Shown in pieces: positions 55,001 through 64,000 of a DNA stretch of 64,000 bases. Under the pieces are notes generated by a model. It ran no database searches and was not told the origin of the DNA. It saw only the letters and a list, made by a program, of their open reading frames with translations. How positions within the stretch are numbered: position 1 is the first letter of the stretch; each line of letters begins with the position of its first letter. Source of the DNA: Membranipora membranacea (Eukaryota; Bryozoa; Gymnolaemata; Cheilostomatida; Membraniporidae); assembly GCA_914767715.1 (NCBI GenBank), contig OU612073.1, positions 12,216,001-12,280,000 of the forward strand. The letters are read 5' to 3'. Both the position numbers and the translations under genes were made by a program.

Positions 55001-58000
55001 AAATACTACGATAGTCATCAGTGACAGCATAATCAGTAGTTACGTGAAATTATTATTTACAGAACAATATTCAGAAACGACATGTGACTTTCCATTTCTG
55101 AAGACAGTATTCAATGATATTTTCAGTGTATTCATCAGGCTTCATGGCTAAAACCTTGACAATGCTTTCCTAGTTCCCACCGTATGTCTACATTGAAATG
55201 ATAGTGTCCATTCGACTAATCCAATCTAAACTATTGCTTAGATTTTTTATCTGATTGAATATAATACAAAAAGTTCATGAAAAGCATGAAGCTAAAACGG
55301 ATTGGTTATGCACACAGAACAGCACTAGAATATATCACAATTACGGATATGATGGCAACGCCCTCACTTTGTCCTGCAATCAATATGTGTGTTCTAAGGC
55401 TAAGCAGCAGTGCGGAATGTTATCATTTTTATGCCTTATTGAACTGAGGAGTTCATTATACAATACCTGCATCAGCTCTCTCTATAACTAATAATAACAT
55501 AAGTGATAACGGGCATTCACACTTGCGGCATAGTATAACTCTATGCTGAAGCTGTTACATTGCTCAACAAGCTCGTCTAAACTTACCAGCAGACATTACA
55601 TCTAAGGATAAAGAAGGAATTCGACTACCTCTGGAATCTATCAGAACAGCTGTAGAAAATGGCAACGAGGAGTTACGAAAAAGCCAATTAAATCTTATGC
55701 TTAATTATTTGCTTTCTCATTAGTGAGAATCTAAGCAAGTATATAACAAATAGATTGATTGTAATTGAGTAATTTGTCTGTATATGCATCAGCAGCACTT
55801 CGACCAGCGGCAGCGTATTTACCGTTATTCGCTGCGCAGACGTTTAATTGGCAAAAAATCAGCTAGTACTTTGGGTCTGCTTCGCATAGTTAGGCTGTGA
55901 GAAGATACAGTGATTCAAGCTGCCGGCAGCAGAGTTTGTTTACTGCCAGCTGTCCAGTCATCGCTCTCAGTAATCTAACACTTACACGCTGACTCGATCT
56001 CACTCGATAAATAGTCTGATTATTGATTTGGTCTGCAAAGATTCTGCTCTTGGATTTATATAACAGAAGTCAACACACAGCTGAGAATTCTCTCGAGGAT
56101 TTAGTTGTTTTCCCCTAGTCAGACATAAAGTCAGGAAAGTATCATTTACGTCTACGCAACTGACTGGAAGATGTCATACTATTCCGGAAGATATTCCTCT
56201 CCCTATTCATCGGCGAAGGACAGACAACGGACGTCTGCTTCTCCGTCTCGATACTCATCGTATTCACCATACAGTAGCTCAGGCTATTCATCATCTGGTA
56301 ACTCAGGCTACTCTTCAGGATATGGTAACTCTTCATCAGGCGGGAGCTCAGCGTATGTCTCGCCATATAATAATAATTACAACTCGAGTGCTTACTCTTC
56401 ACCATACAGTAGCAGTCCTGGTCTGACAGCAGCGCAACGTTCCGGCAGCACCAGTAGCTTGTCTAGTGTAGGCAGCGGAGTTAGTGGAGTTAGCGGCATC
56501 AGCTCAGCTAGCGGGCTCAGCTCGCGTAGCACAGGAACGGGCACTAATAATGATAATGTAAGGTTCTTATGTCATACACTAGTGGTTCTGTTGAACTTTT
56601 CTAAACCTACAGTGCCACTCAAAGATGCTCAATTTGATATGTCCGTGATATTGCTTGTTAGCATGACTTAAAAGGCTACTGGAAGATCTCTCTGAGCATA
56701 ATAGTTTTGTACATAACAGCTACGTCAACAACTCGACGATGTAGCCATCCCTAAAACACAACAATGATCATAATTTAGCTGAAAGTTTTCAGCTTGCTAG
56801 TCCTTCCATACAAATTTCATTAGGATTAACTTTGTTCATTTAATAGAGACAAGTTTAGGTGTTTAGTGCCGGGAACTGGAAGTGGGATGATATCGGCTGG
56901 AGGAAACCTCTTGGCCTCTTGTATACTTTATGTAATTTTTGTTTGCCTTGCTATTTGTATAACACTGCAGCAGACTTCAAATCTCTAAATAATCCTAAAG
57001 TACATACTGAATCTTCTAATAACTCTGACCTATAATAAGTCTTTACACTAAGGAACATCATTATCTTAGGGCACTGCTGCAGGATTTTCTTCTCATGAAT
57101 CTCAAAAGGACAAAATGCTAGCAATGCCTGTTGCAATTTTCTTGAAATCACTACATTAGTTTCACAACATCTAAGTTTCTAGTGATTTTAGCCAGGCAGG
57201 CAGCGAAAAGTGAATGCCTTCAGTCATTAATAGCCCAAGTGGAATCATCTATTATTGCGTTGGTAAACGAAAATGCAAGATATGCCTCAGTCGCAATATT
57301 TCATATATATAACTTGTAGGTTAAGCCTAAAACTATTATTATCATCAATGCAGATGCTAATCAAACTGCTCTAATGCCCAATTGTTATTAGTGTGTCATC
57401 AGTCAGCAGATTCATGTATGATTACCATCAGTTATAACCCTGACCGTGTTACTGCCCTGTGTATGTTACCACAGAGTAAGGGTAACCTTACTCTGTGGTA
57501 ACGTGTAACATGTCTTGATGAAGAGGAAAGAGTCCAATGTGCCATGTTGTGTTGTGCTAAGCACTCTTACATAACTGTCTTTTTTAACAAGACTGACACA
57601 ATATAGAAATCCATAAAAAGTAATAGCTAGATTACAGTAGATTAAGAAGCCCATAGGGATATATTATGGCTTTCAGATGATAATATCAGTTTTTTTAGCT
57701 GAGCGCCCAACAGGCCATGACAGTTATGGTCATGAGCCTTCTCTTAACAAGCCTTTCAAGTGTCTCAGGTGTATATCAAGTAGGATGTTACGACATCACA
57801 ATGTAAACACAAGGCTCTAATGACAGGAAACATCAAATTCATACATCAGATTTATGATGTGAGAAGTGCAACTTTATGACACAACATATTTGGTAACATA
57901 ATATTTCACTAAACATTATCTAAGCCTTTAGGCACACTGAGTCAAATGGGTAGAAAATTTATTGCAGTTTTTTACAACACCTAGCGCTGCTATCAGGGAG

Positions 58001-61000
58001 GGGTTCAGCTCAATAAGTATTGAAAAATGACACAAATTACAAGTGTGACGGCAAACGAATACATTACTATACCTTGTCTTGTCAGGTCTCAGGGACCCAT
58101 AGAACTCAAGCCAATGTGACTATAAGCTAGACCCTTACACATTGCACATTACAGAACTTTACAGAGACATAACTATGTAGAAAAACCACATGGCTATAAG
58201 TATATATATTCTTTTTGCAGGGATCCCGGCCATTCTCGAGCCGGCGATACGGGTCAGCGAGTGATGTACCCACACAGATGGCTTCATCTGGAGGAGTGTC
58301 GGATAGAGCAGGGGATAGATCTAGCTATCACAACCGATACTCACGGCGTCAGCCCACCACAGGGACAAGCCTTGAGAATTCGACTTCAGAGGCTATGGAT
58401 TATAAGAAGGTAGGGGCTGGCTTAGTTGTATATCATAATGTTCAGGAACTCAACATTGGTGTCTTGTGCGAACAATGGAGATCTTGTAAGCTGAAGCTCA
58501 CTCATTACACTTGTTCTTTACATATGTTGAGCAATATGAAGACGGGGGGGGGGGAGGGGGGGGCTTCTCCTCACTGCTTACATCATAGGATTCGTAAACT
58601 ATTTATTAACTATTAACATTAGCTATGTGTCCTTTCCAGTCTCACTTTGATGTGCCAGAATCCCCTCATTCCACTGTGTAAGCAACGAATCAGGGTAACA
58701 ATAACTATATTTCGTCACCGTCACATGTAATGGAAGTGTACCGAAAGTATGGTAATCAATTGTGTTTATGAATTTACTAGGACCACAGCGGCCTCAACAC
58801 TGCTAAGTTGTCCCAATATTTTGCTAGTTGTACTTTTTTTTACAAGTTATCCATTGTCCACCTTTCAATAACCAACCACTCTTTTTCTAGCTTTACGAAG
58901 AGATGAAATCGGAGAATGATGTGCTGAAAGCTCAAATGGAGGCCGCCGCTAAAGAGAATAAAGATTTGAAAGAATCATTAGCAAGTCGGCTCAACAACAG
59001 CACAACTAGCAATGGAGAATCTCTCTCAGACAAAAGAGTAAGTCGGCTGCAAATTTAAAATGTCCTCCGGCTGCTTTATATGTCAATTTGTAAAGTTATC
59101 CCCTTCGCTTTGTTACATTGTAAATTTCTGATTGGCCATCTGATCCTGTCAACCCATTGTTGAGCATCATTGGTCACTGGTAGGTCAAAATGGGAAGGCC
59201 AATTTATCCGCTCAATACCCTTTTGAGGATAAGGTTAACAAAATGGGGAAAAGGTGAAATTTTAAATATTTGTTGCTCATACACTTTTATATAGTAAAAT
59301 TATTTGAATGAATCATCAGTTTGCTCCCAATGTATACTGTACGTTTGTAACAATGAGTATTGTATCATATGATAGACTGGCGTGGTTAGCATGACTGGTG
59401 ATGATGACTGTTTTGTCTCTCCAGTCCCTCAAATTGAGGGTGTAAGTAATACTTATATAATAGCATAGTGTGAAAATAAAACTAGACATCTCACTTTGTA
59501 CTCACTAGCCCCCTCTCCCCTCACTTCTTCAAAGAATAGAATAATATAACAAATTAAAAAGTCTGAAAACATATTTGTATACCCTGTGTAGCCTGTGACT
59601 CATAAAGATGATTAAATCAATTAGCTATTTTGAGATTTCCGTTTGTCACATTGTCTTAGATTAGCTTACTTGAACCAAGACAAGTTCTTGACCATTTTGC
59701 TTTTATTGGCCATCAGTTGCACTCGTAGTGGGCGATACTACTTGTGTAACAAGTGCGAAAGTGTAAAAGAGAGTAGAATTTTTGATAGAAATTGTCTACC
59801 CTTAACAGTATCCCTGTGTATAGACGACTCCTGGGCTTGGTTTGAGAAATTTGGTCACACAAGTCTTTTCGTGTTCATACTCGTGTATTCTAAATGTATG
59901 AAATAGGCACCAAGTCAATGTTTTATGTAGTAATAACTTAAATGTCTATCACATTACGACTTTTATCCCTTACTTCATTCACTGTGTAAAATCCCTTACT
60001 AAATCTATAAATATTTTTCTTTCTTTTTTGTTTTGTTTATGAGGTCAAAAAGTTGTTATTTTCCTTTGTTTATGACATACTTATGCATATGAAAACCTCA
60101 ATAAAAACATTATAATAAAAAAATCAAATTTAATCCTGGAAACTTAATTTGATTAATATTTAATATTGTGCTAAACACAGATATTCTCATAATTGATAAT
60201 CTTACTTGCAAACCACCCAATTGACTATTTCAAACTTACAATCTACCCAGTAATTGCCTTCTACGGAAAAACAGGAAGGTTGCTAAGCATTATTTTGACA
60301 CCATTATTTGATCAAGCCATCCTTTTTTCCTAGAAATTTAATTTGATGTTCCGCTGTTGAAATTTGTATTGAAACTGATTAGTTAAGCCAAAGATGTGCT
60401 ACTGCTTACTGCTATATCATCATCCTTACAACACTAATCACATCAATGTTTTCTGGTTTTTTTCAGGAGAGGAGAGCCCTGGAACGAAAGATCTCTGAAT
60501 TAGAAGAAGATGTTAAGGTAAGTTTACTTGTCTCTCTGCTTTCACCACAATATGGACACCAGCCTATGAAATCTGGAATTCTTGAAGTCGGACCCAATTT
60601 GTTGAGCCACACTCAGATTTTCAGGAGGTGTTGATGATAAATTCTTTCATGTATAACTGCAAAGGAGTCCTGCCGGAATGTATGATTCATAGTCCCTTTT
60701 TGTCCAAACAATTTTCAACATTCATGTCAGTTTCTCAAGTTTTGTTATGTTTAGTTAGATATCCATAGTATTTACTACCTGCTTCAGCCCTAGAATTTCC
60801 TCCAAGCGATCTAATATTCTGACTCGATATGCTAAAACCTGTCTATCAGATCGAAATGTCTCATCATTCACTGCAGGGCACGTTAACAACGCTCCTAAAA
60901 AGTAACTCTAGCCTGGAATCCATAGAGAGGACAGGCAACTTCTGATATGCCTGATCATTCTGCGGATTCTGAATGAGTCATATTACGGGACTGTTTAACA

Positions 61001-62077
61001 TGCCCTACTGAAATGATTAACCGGGTTAAGTTTTTACTGTATACGTCGTTTACTGGAATCAAATCTTGATCATCGGTATGAAGAGACGTAGGCAGTGTTG
61101 TTCAGAGACCTACACTTTCTGTTTCACTGTGATAAAGACTGTCTGTAATACTGATATTCCAGAAATGTGCTCAATACAAAGCTGAAAACGAAAAGCTTCG
61201 AGAGGAAAACCGTGCTCTGACACGTGTAGTGGCCAAACTTTCGTCAAAATAAAGCACAATTTTGTAATTGTAAGGTATAGAAACCCTGAATGCATGAACA
61301 AGTTGACGTGTGCTCCATAGTTTTGAAACGAGTGCTGTTTGATAGGAAATGTGAACAAAAATTGACTTCACCTGTTTGTTTGAAATCGGAAACCATATTC
61401 TTGGTGGTTTTGGTTGGTGGCATTCTTATTCTGATATTGAGGAATTAAAGAGAGTGTTCAATAAACCATCCAGCTGTCTAAAACCAATCACCTGTATTCT
61501 AATGTCATGGGATATAAACAGCCTGTTTGCTTTCCCCAACTCCCCTCTGACTCACATCCAATATCTGGAGTGTGCTTAGTTAGACATCACCTTTGCTTTG
61601 AACCTCCAACTCTATGAATAAGTCGTAGTACCTTTGGACTTTAGGTGCATGGTTTTACAGTGAATCCCTTGAACAGAATCCACATCCTACAATGCTGGCA
61701 TGGCTATCTGGTTACTATATAGGGTGTGAAGTTATTCCATTGAGTGTAATATTACTATATACCCAATTTAGTATCCATATGTGTATGGTTATTACTTTAT
61801 TTCGATGCAGACAACTACTGCACAGGTGCATGAATAGTAACATAGCAGTGCCATAAAATCAATCGGGAGTTGTGTATACTCAGGAAAAGGGATGCAACTC
61901 CCTCATACCTTAACTGCATGTTTTGTCTTGTATATATACAGTTGTGTAACCTGATTCGAATGTAAATTGCGATTGTAGAGAAAGGAATCTGAATCAGATA
62001 ACTACAAAAGCGATAATGCGAGGTTAAAGGAAGAAAACGGGGCGTTAATTCGAGTTATAAGTAAGCTAAGCAAGTGA
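34069..62077 (+). CDS. PPP1R12A: Myosin phosphatase targeting subunit (MYPT1/2-like), complete
   Basis: Twenty-three phase-matched exons: 34069-34329, 38276-38406, 38719-38837, 39268-39427, 42390-42609, 44532-44718, 44975-45024, 45361-45439, 45787-45839, 46524-46721, 47480-47686, 48347-48544, 48847-49074, 49671-49853, 51148-51228, 52241-52343, 52681-52785, 53085-53206, 53525-53629, 58221-58409, 58891-59037, 60467-60517 and a terminal exon at 61979-62077 (or 61163-61252). The product is about 1,091 residues (human MYPT1 1,030). MyPhoNE motif RKDQLDRW (18-25) and RVxF motif KVNF (43-46) bind PP1c. Ankyrin repeats follow ([27 protein letters not shown]). Then [11 protein letters not shown], the two Rho-kinase motifs RRSTQ/GVT (Thr 696 in this model) and [11 protein letters not shown] (Thr 888), the coiled coil [15 protein letters not shown], and the zipper end [14 protein letters not shown]. 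An in-frame TAA precedes the start. A single invertebrate MYPT may stand for both vertebrate MYPT1 and MYPT2. Confidence 0.93.
38098..38320 (+). repeat. Tandem duplication covering the acceptor and 5' end of MYPT exon 2
   Basis: Two adjacent units of about 110 bp both begin CCCTGGGAGTGAAAACTCAA (38098 and 38208), continue through an AT-rich stretch to TTTGTAG or TTTCGTAG, and then read TCATGTATCGATGACAACAT. The second unit runs into the true exon 2 (from 38276). The first contains the same acceptor and the opening codons (from 38166) but reads into CCCTGGGAGTGA, a stop, after 17 codons and has no donor of its own in that frame. Confidence 0.85.
41911..41938 (+). repeat. Two-copy tandem repeat of 14 bp
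   Basis: The unit GCTATGTGAGAACA is repeated twice without change, in MYPT intron 4. Confidence 0.7.
43998..44034. repeat. Foldback repeat, GGAGTTATC family, copy 1
   Basis: The arms starting GGAGTTATC and ending GATAACTCC pair over 17 bases with two mismatches, around a CACATTTTGTG centre. It lies in MYPT intron 5. The copy at 50548 shares the centre and outer bases. Confidence 0.6.
49320..49367 (+). other. Candidate 48-nt cassette exon inside the first Rho-kinase motif of MYPT
   Basis: The stretch has a pyrimidine-rich acceptor (CTCTCGCTGTCTTAG), a consensus donor (GAC/gtaagt) and 16 open codons. It is phase 0 on both sides, between the exon ending RRSTQ and the exon starting GVTQDD. It would encode [16 protein letters not shown]. 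Confidence 0.5.
50548..50583. repeat. Foldback repeat, GGAGTTGCC family, copy 2
   Basis: The arms GGAGTTGCC and GGCAACTCC flank the same TCACATTTTGTGATGG centre as the copy at 43998. The arms differ from copy 1 by paired changes (TA to GC), so the pairing is retained. It lies in a MYPT intron. Confidence 0.6.
54404..54443. repeat. Perfect palindrome with CACAGAGTAAGG core, copy 1
   Basis: The arms TAATATCACAGAGTAAGGA and TCCTTACTCTGTGATATTA are exact inverted copies of 19 bp, separated by GA. It lies in the long MYPT intron 53630-58220. Confidence 0.8.
56057..56063 (+). promoter_or_regulatory. TATA-like box of the internal MYPT promoter
   Basis: TATATAA lies 108 bp upstream of the ATG at 56171 and more than 2 kb from any constitutive exon. 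The spacing fits a TATA box with a 5' untranslated leader of about 80 bases. Only position and sequence support it. Confidence 0.4.
56171..62077 (+). CDS. PPP1R12A: Short MYPT isoform from an internal first exon
   Basis: The exon 56171-56557 starts with ATG in a fair context (purine at -3) and is open for 129 codons. It ends GATAAT/gtaagg in phase 0, exactly the phase accepted by the shared exon at 58221. Joined to 58221-58409, 58891-59037, 60467-60517 and 61979-62077 it gives about 290 residues. The unique N-terminus is of low complexity, dominated by Ser, Tyr and Gly ([17 protein letters not shown]). The product would keep the coiled coil and leucine zipper but lack the PP1-binding motifs, ankyrin repeats and both Rho-kinase sites, reminiscent of the vertebrate small myosin-phosphatase subunit (M20/M21) made from MYPT2. 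Using the exon internally is less likely: the good acceptor at 56119 would bring an in-frame stop after the preceding phase-0 exon, and the AG just before the ATG lacks a pyrimidine tract. Confidence 0.65.
57465..57502. repeat. Perfect palindrome with CACAGAGTAAGG core, copy 2
   Basis: The arms GTTACCACAGAGTAAGG and CCTTACTCTGTGGTAAC are exact 17-bp inverted copies around GTAA. It shares the CACAGAGTAAGG core with the palindrome at 54404 and lies in the same intron, downstream of the alternative first exon. Confidence 0.8.
58640..58681 (+). other. Candidate alternative or poison exon of MYPT
   Basis: A CCTTTCCAG acceptor opens 13 codons in phase 0 after the exon ending MDYKK, ending HSTV and TAA at 58679-58681. 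A donor (ACTGT/gtaagc) overlaps the stop; using it gives a 38-nt exon that shifts the frame. Inclusion would remove the coiled coil and zipper. The direct join from 58409 to 58891 is the expected one. Confidence 0.35.
59425..59439 (+). other. Candidate 15-nt microexon of MYPT
   Basis: A strong acceptor (TTTTGTCTCTCCAG) precedes five codons, SLKLR, in phase 0, between the exons ending SDKR and starting ERRALERK. Vertebrate MYPT has a DLKLQ stretch in this part of the coiled coil. The donor needed to keep the frame (AGG/gtgtaa) is weaker than the gtaagt two bases later. Confidence 0.35.
61163..61252 (+). other. Alternative MYPT terminal exon A (leucine-zipper end)
   Basis: After TGATATTCCAG, phase 0, it encodes 29 residues ending [17 protein letters not shown] and TAA. 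An AATAAA overlaps the stop codon and another lies at about 61456. It aligns with exon B, which ends [16 protein letters not shown]. Confidence 0.8.
61979..62077 (+). other. Alternative MYPT terminal exon B (leucine-zipper end)
   Basis: After GCGATTGTAG, phase 0, it encodes 32 residues ending [17 protein letters not shown] and TGA. Its last 14 residues match the vertebrate MYPT1 C-terminus as I remember it. Confidence 0.85.
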
Positions 62078-64000
62078 GGGAGAGATGCTACCCCTCCACC
62101 CCAAAACTCTTCTAGTCGCCTGTTTTTACTTCTTTTTTCGTGAATGACAATCTGTTAGCTAGAGATCGGAGGTTGGAAACAACAGCAACAACACAGCTCC
62201 CCAGAGTGTTCAGGTTGCTCTCAGAACAGAATATTATGACGTCGCGTCGTCACTTTTCAGTAGCTAAAATGCATGACAGTTTTATTTGATGTTGAAGTTA
62301 ACCACCTTTTGTCAATTTTTTCTATATTAGTCTTATTATCGATAATATTATTATTATTTTTAAGAACTATTGGAATTGAGGCACAGAAAAAACAGCTGTT
62401 TGTGCCTCATGTATCACCGTTCTGGTTGACTTAGTATTCTAATAGGTTAAGGACTCTTACAGCGTATCAAGTTAGCACATTTCTATCAAGCCCATGCCAC
62501 GCCTCCCCCCTTTTTGTCACTAGTGCTCTGCCAACGTGTACATAGTAGTTTGAGACTAATATTATTGATGTACATAAATTATCATAGCCATCATAGCTTG
62601 AATGTAGATGCAATAAGAATGCTATCAATGATGCCATGCTAGGCAACCATAAGTTGTATACAAGCCTTGTCAAAGGCAGCACATTCTGTTTATTTTGCCA
62701 CCTGACCATGAAGGCGGTTATCTCAATGCTCAATTTTTTCTTTATTGTATCAAAGAACATAGATCTTTTTTCTTGCAAAAGAAACTGATATATCTTAGTC
62801 GCAAATATCATTATCAAACTGCTGAAAGCAAAGATTTTATGCTAAAATTTTGTTTTATTTTATTTTTATTCAGTTGTCATAGTAGTATGAAATATGATTT
62901 TGCTTGAAGGCCAGCCCTATTGCTGGTATATTAATCATTTCTTTTTCTATCATCTGTTTGACTTCATATTGATTGACATGCGTGCCTGTCACATGACTGC
63001 AACCCATGACAGGTGCTTGCTATCTATTAGAAAGTGTAGCACTTGTTCCTGTAGTCATGTGACCAGGTCTACTGTCTGACATGTTGGAGACAGTTCTTGT
63101 CAATCTATGACATCGAGTCAATCAGATCCACAGGGTTACATCAATATGTTATTTATGATTATCACACTTGTCTGTTTTTGTTTTCAATTTTGTTGGAAAG
63201 GTTTGCAGCGGACGGTTTCATCAGTTTTCAATGTTAGCTTGGATTTAGGTCAAAATGTTGAGTTGCGACACCACAATAAAGTACTTGACATCTGCTTATA
63301 TGCACTTGTGGTTATCTTCTGCCCATACCATTGGCTCTAGCTTTGGCATCACCAGGTTACAGACCCAATATCCCCGGATACTGAATGTACTGTATTCGGT
63401 GGAGTGAGGGGATGTCACCTGGCTTGCATCATAAATACTAGTCTCTAACCTATGTACCAACCAGCTCTGAAACTGTATGTCACCTAACCTCAACCTGCTT
63501 TTTTATCTCCGTCATGTCGCTGAACGTTTTAACATCAACTAGTAATGGCTACTGCTTTATGCTAGGTTCAGTGTCTCGGCGGAGACAATGTTTATTTTTG
63601 GCACTGTCTGTGTCTAGTTATGTGCGAGTTTTGACTCACATTTTGTTATCTGATGAGCGAACTTAAAAAGATGCATTTGGTGGCTTAAAATAATTTTGCT
63701 TCAAGCTTAAATGTTTTTTTTATCTTTCTCAAATGATACCAAACATTTTTTCAAAAGTGAGATTTTTTTATGTTCAACTACCTTGGTGACATGTTGGACC
63801 AGGGATTTGCATCTAATGACTACATTGACTGATGTTAGATAGATTCTATGAATCTGTGGTTTACATCAAACTGCTTCCCCATCAGTCTTTGGAAGCTGTT
63901 TGACTTTTCTTATCAGAATTGTTTGTTGAGTAAGATTTACATATTTTACGTTTTTGGTCAGTCCACTCAAAGCATTATGAATGCGCCATTATCGGCCATC
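62078..64000. other. Downstream flank of MYPT, no gene seen
   Basis: It holds the 3' untranslated region of terminal exon B and beyond. An AATAAA lies at about 63273. No exon with family or splice support was found on either strand. Confidence 0.45.

Noticed and set aside
55255-55491. 78-codon open frame in the long MYPT intron
   Set aside because: No splice sites in phase, no known motif; likely chance.
56119-56170. Acceptor TTTTCCCCTAG at 56119 as evidence that 56171-56557 is an ordinary internal MYPT exon
   Set aside because: Joined to the preceding phase-0 exon it gives an in-frame TGA before the ATG, so it could only serve a non-coding or decay-prone transcript.
56142-56405. Minus-strand open frame opposite the alternative MYPT first exon
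   Set aside because: It mirrors the Ser/Tyr codon bias of the plus strand and has no motif of its own.

Overview
The window is animal nuclear DNA. It is AT-rich, and its genes are split into many short exons with canonical GT/AG junctions and matching phases. It holds orthologues of metazoan genes (AFG2/SPATA5-type AAA ATPase, COQ7, MRPS35, the myosin phosphatase targeting subunit MYPT) and two DNA transposons of families common in invertebrates. An early-branching or other invertebrate is likely; the species cannot be fixed from the sequence. All gene models were built by hand from splice sites, phase continuity and remembered family motifs, with no transcripts or searches.

Layout. 1-5179 (minus): 5' two-thirds or less of an AFG2-like AAA+ ATPase, cut by the left window edge. 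5995-13612: a Mutator-like (MULE) DNA transposon of about 7.6 kb, with long inverted repeats made of tandem TAGACCCA-type units and the last three exons of a transposase. 14569-24019 (plus): an unrecognised acidic protein gene in seven phase-matched exons. Its last intron carries a decayed P-element/THAP9-like transposon (19207-23801) with inverted repeats of nearly 500 bp. 25661-26474 (plus): COQ7, two exons, complete. 26731-31622 (minus): MRPS35, eight exons, tail-to-tail with COQ7. 34069-62077 (plus): a complete MYPT gene of at least 23 exons. 62078-64000: no gene seen.

Functions. COQ7 (ubiquinone hydroxylation) and MRPS35 (mitochondrial small ribosomal subunit) are both mitochondrial. The AFG2-type ATPase is expected to act in ribosome biogenesis. 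MYPT targets protein phosphatase 1 to myosin; its MyPhoNE and RVxF motifs, ankyrin repeats, both Rho-kinase phosphorylation motifs and C-terminal leucine zipper can all be read.

The most interesting signals are in MYPT. Two tandem in-phase terminal exons each encode a version of the leucine-zipper end. An internal TATA-associated start exon would make a short Ser/Tyr/Gly-rich isoform lacking the PP1-binding and ankyrin regions. A 48-nt in-frame candidate cassette exon lies exactly inside the first Rho-kinase motif. The 5' part of exon 2 is duplicated with its splice acceptor. These are predictions from sequence and need RNA evidence.
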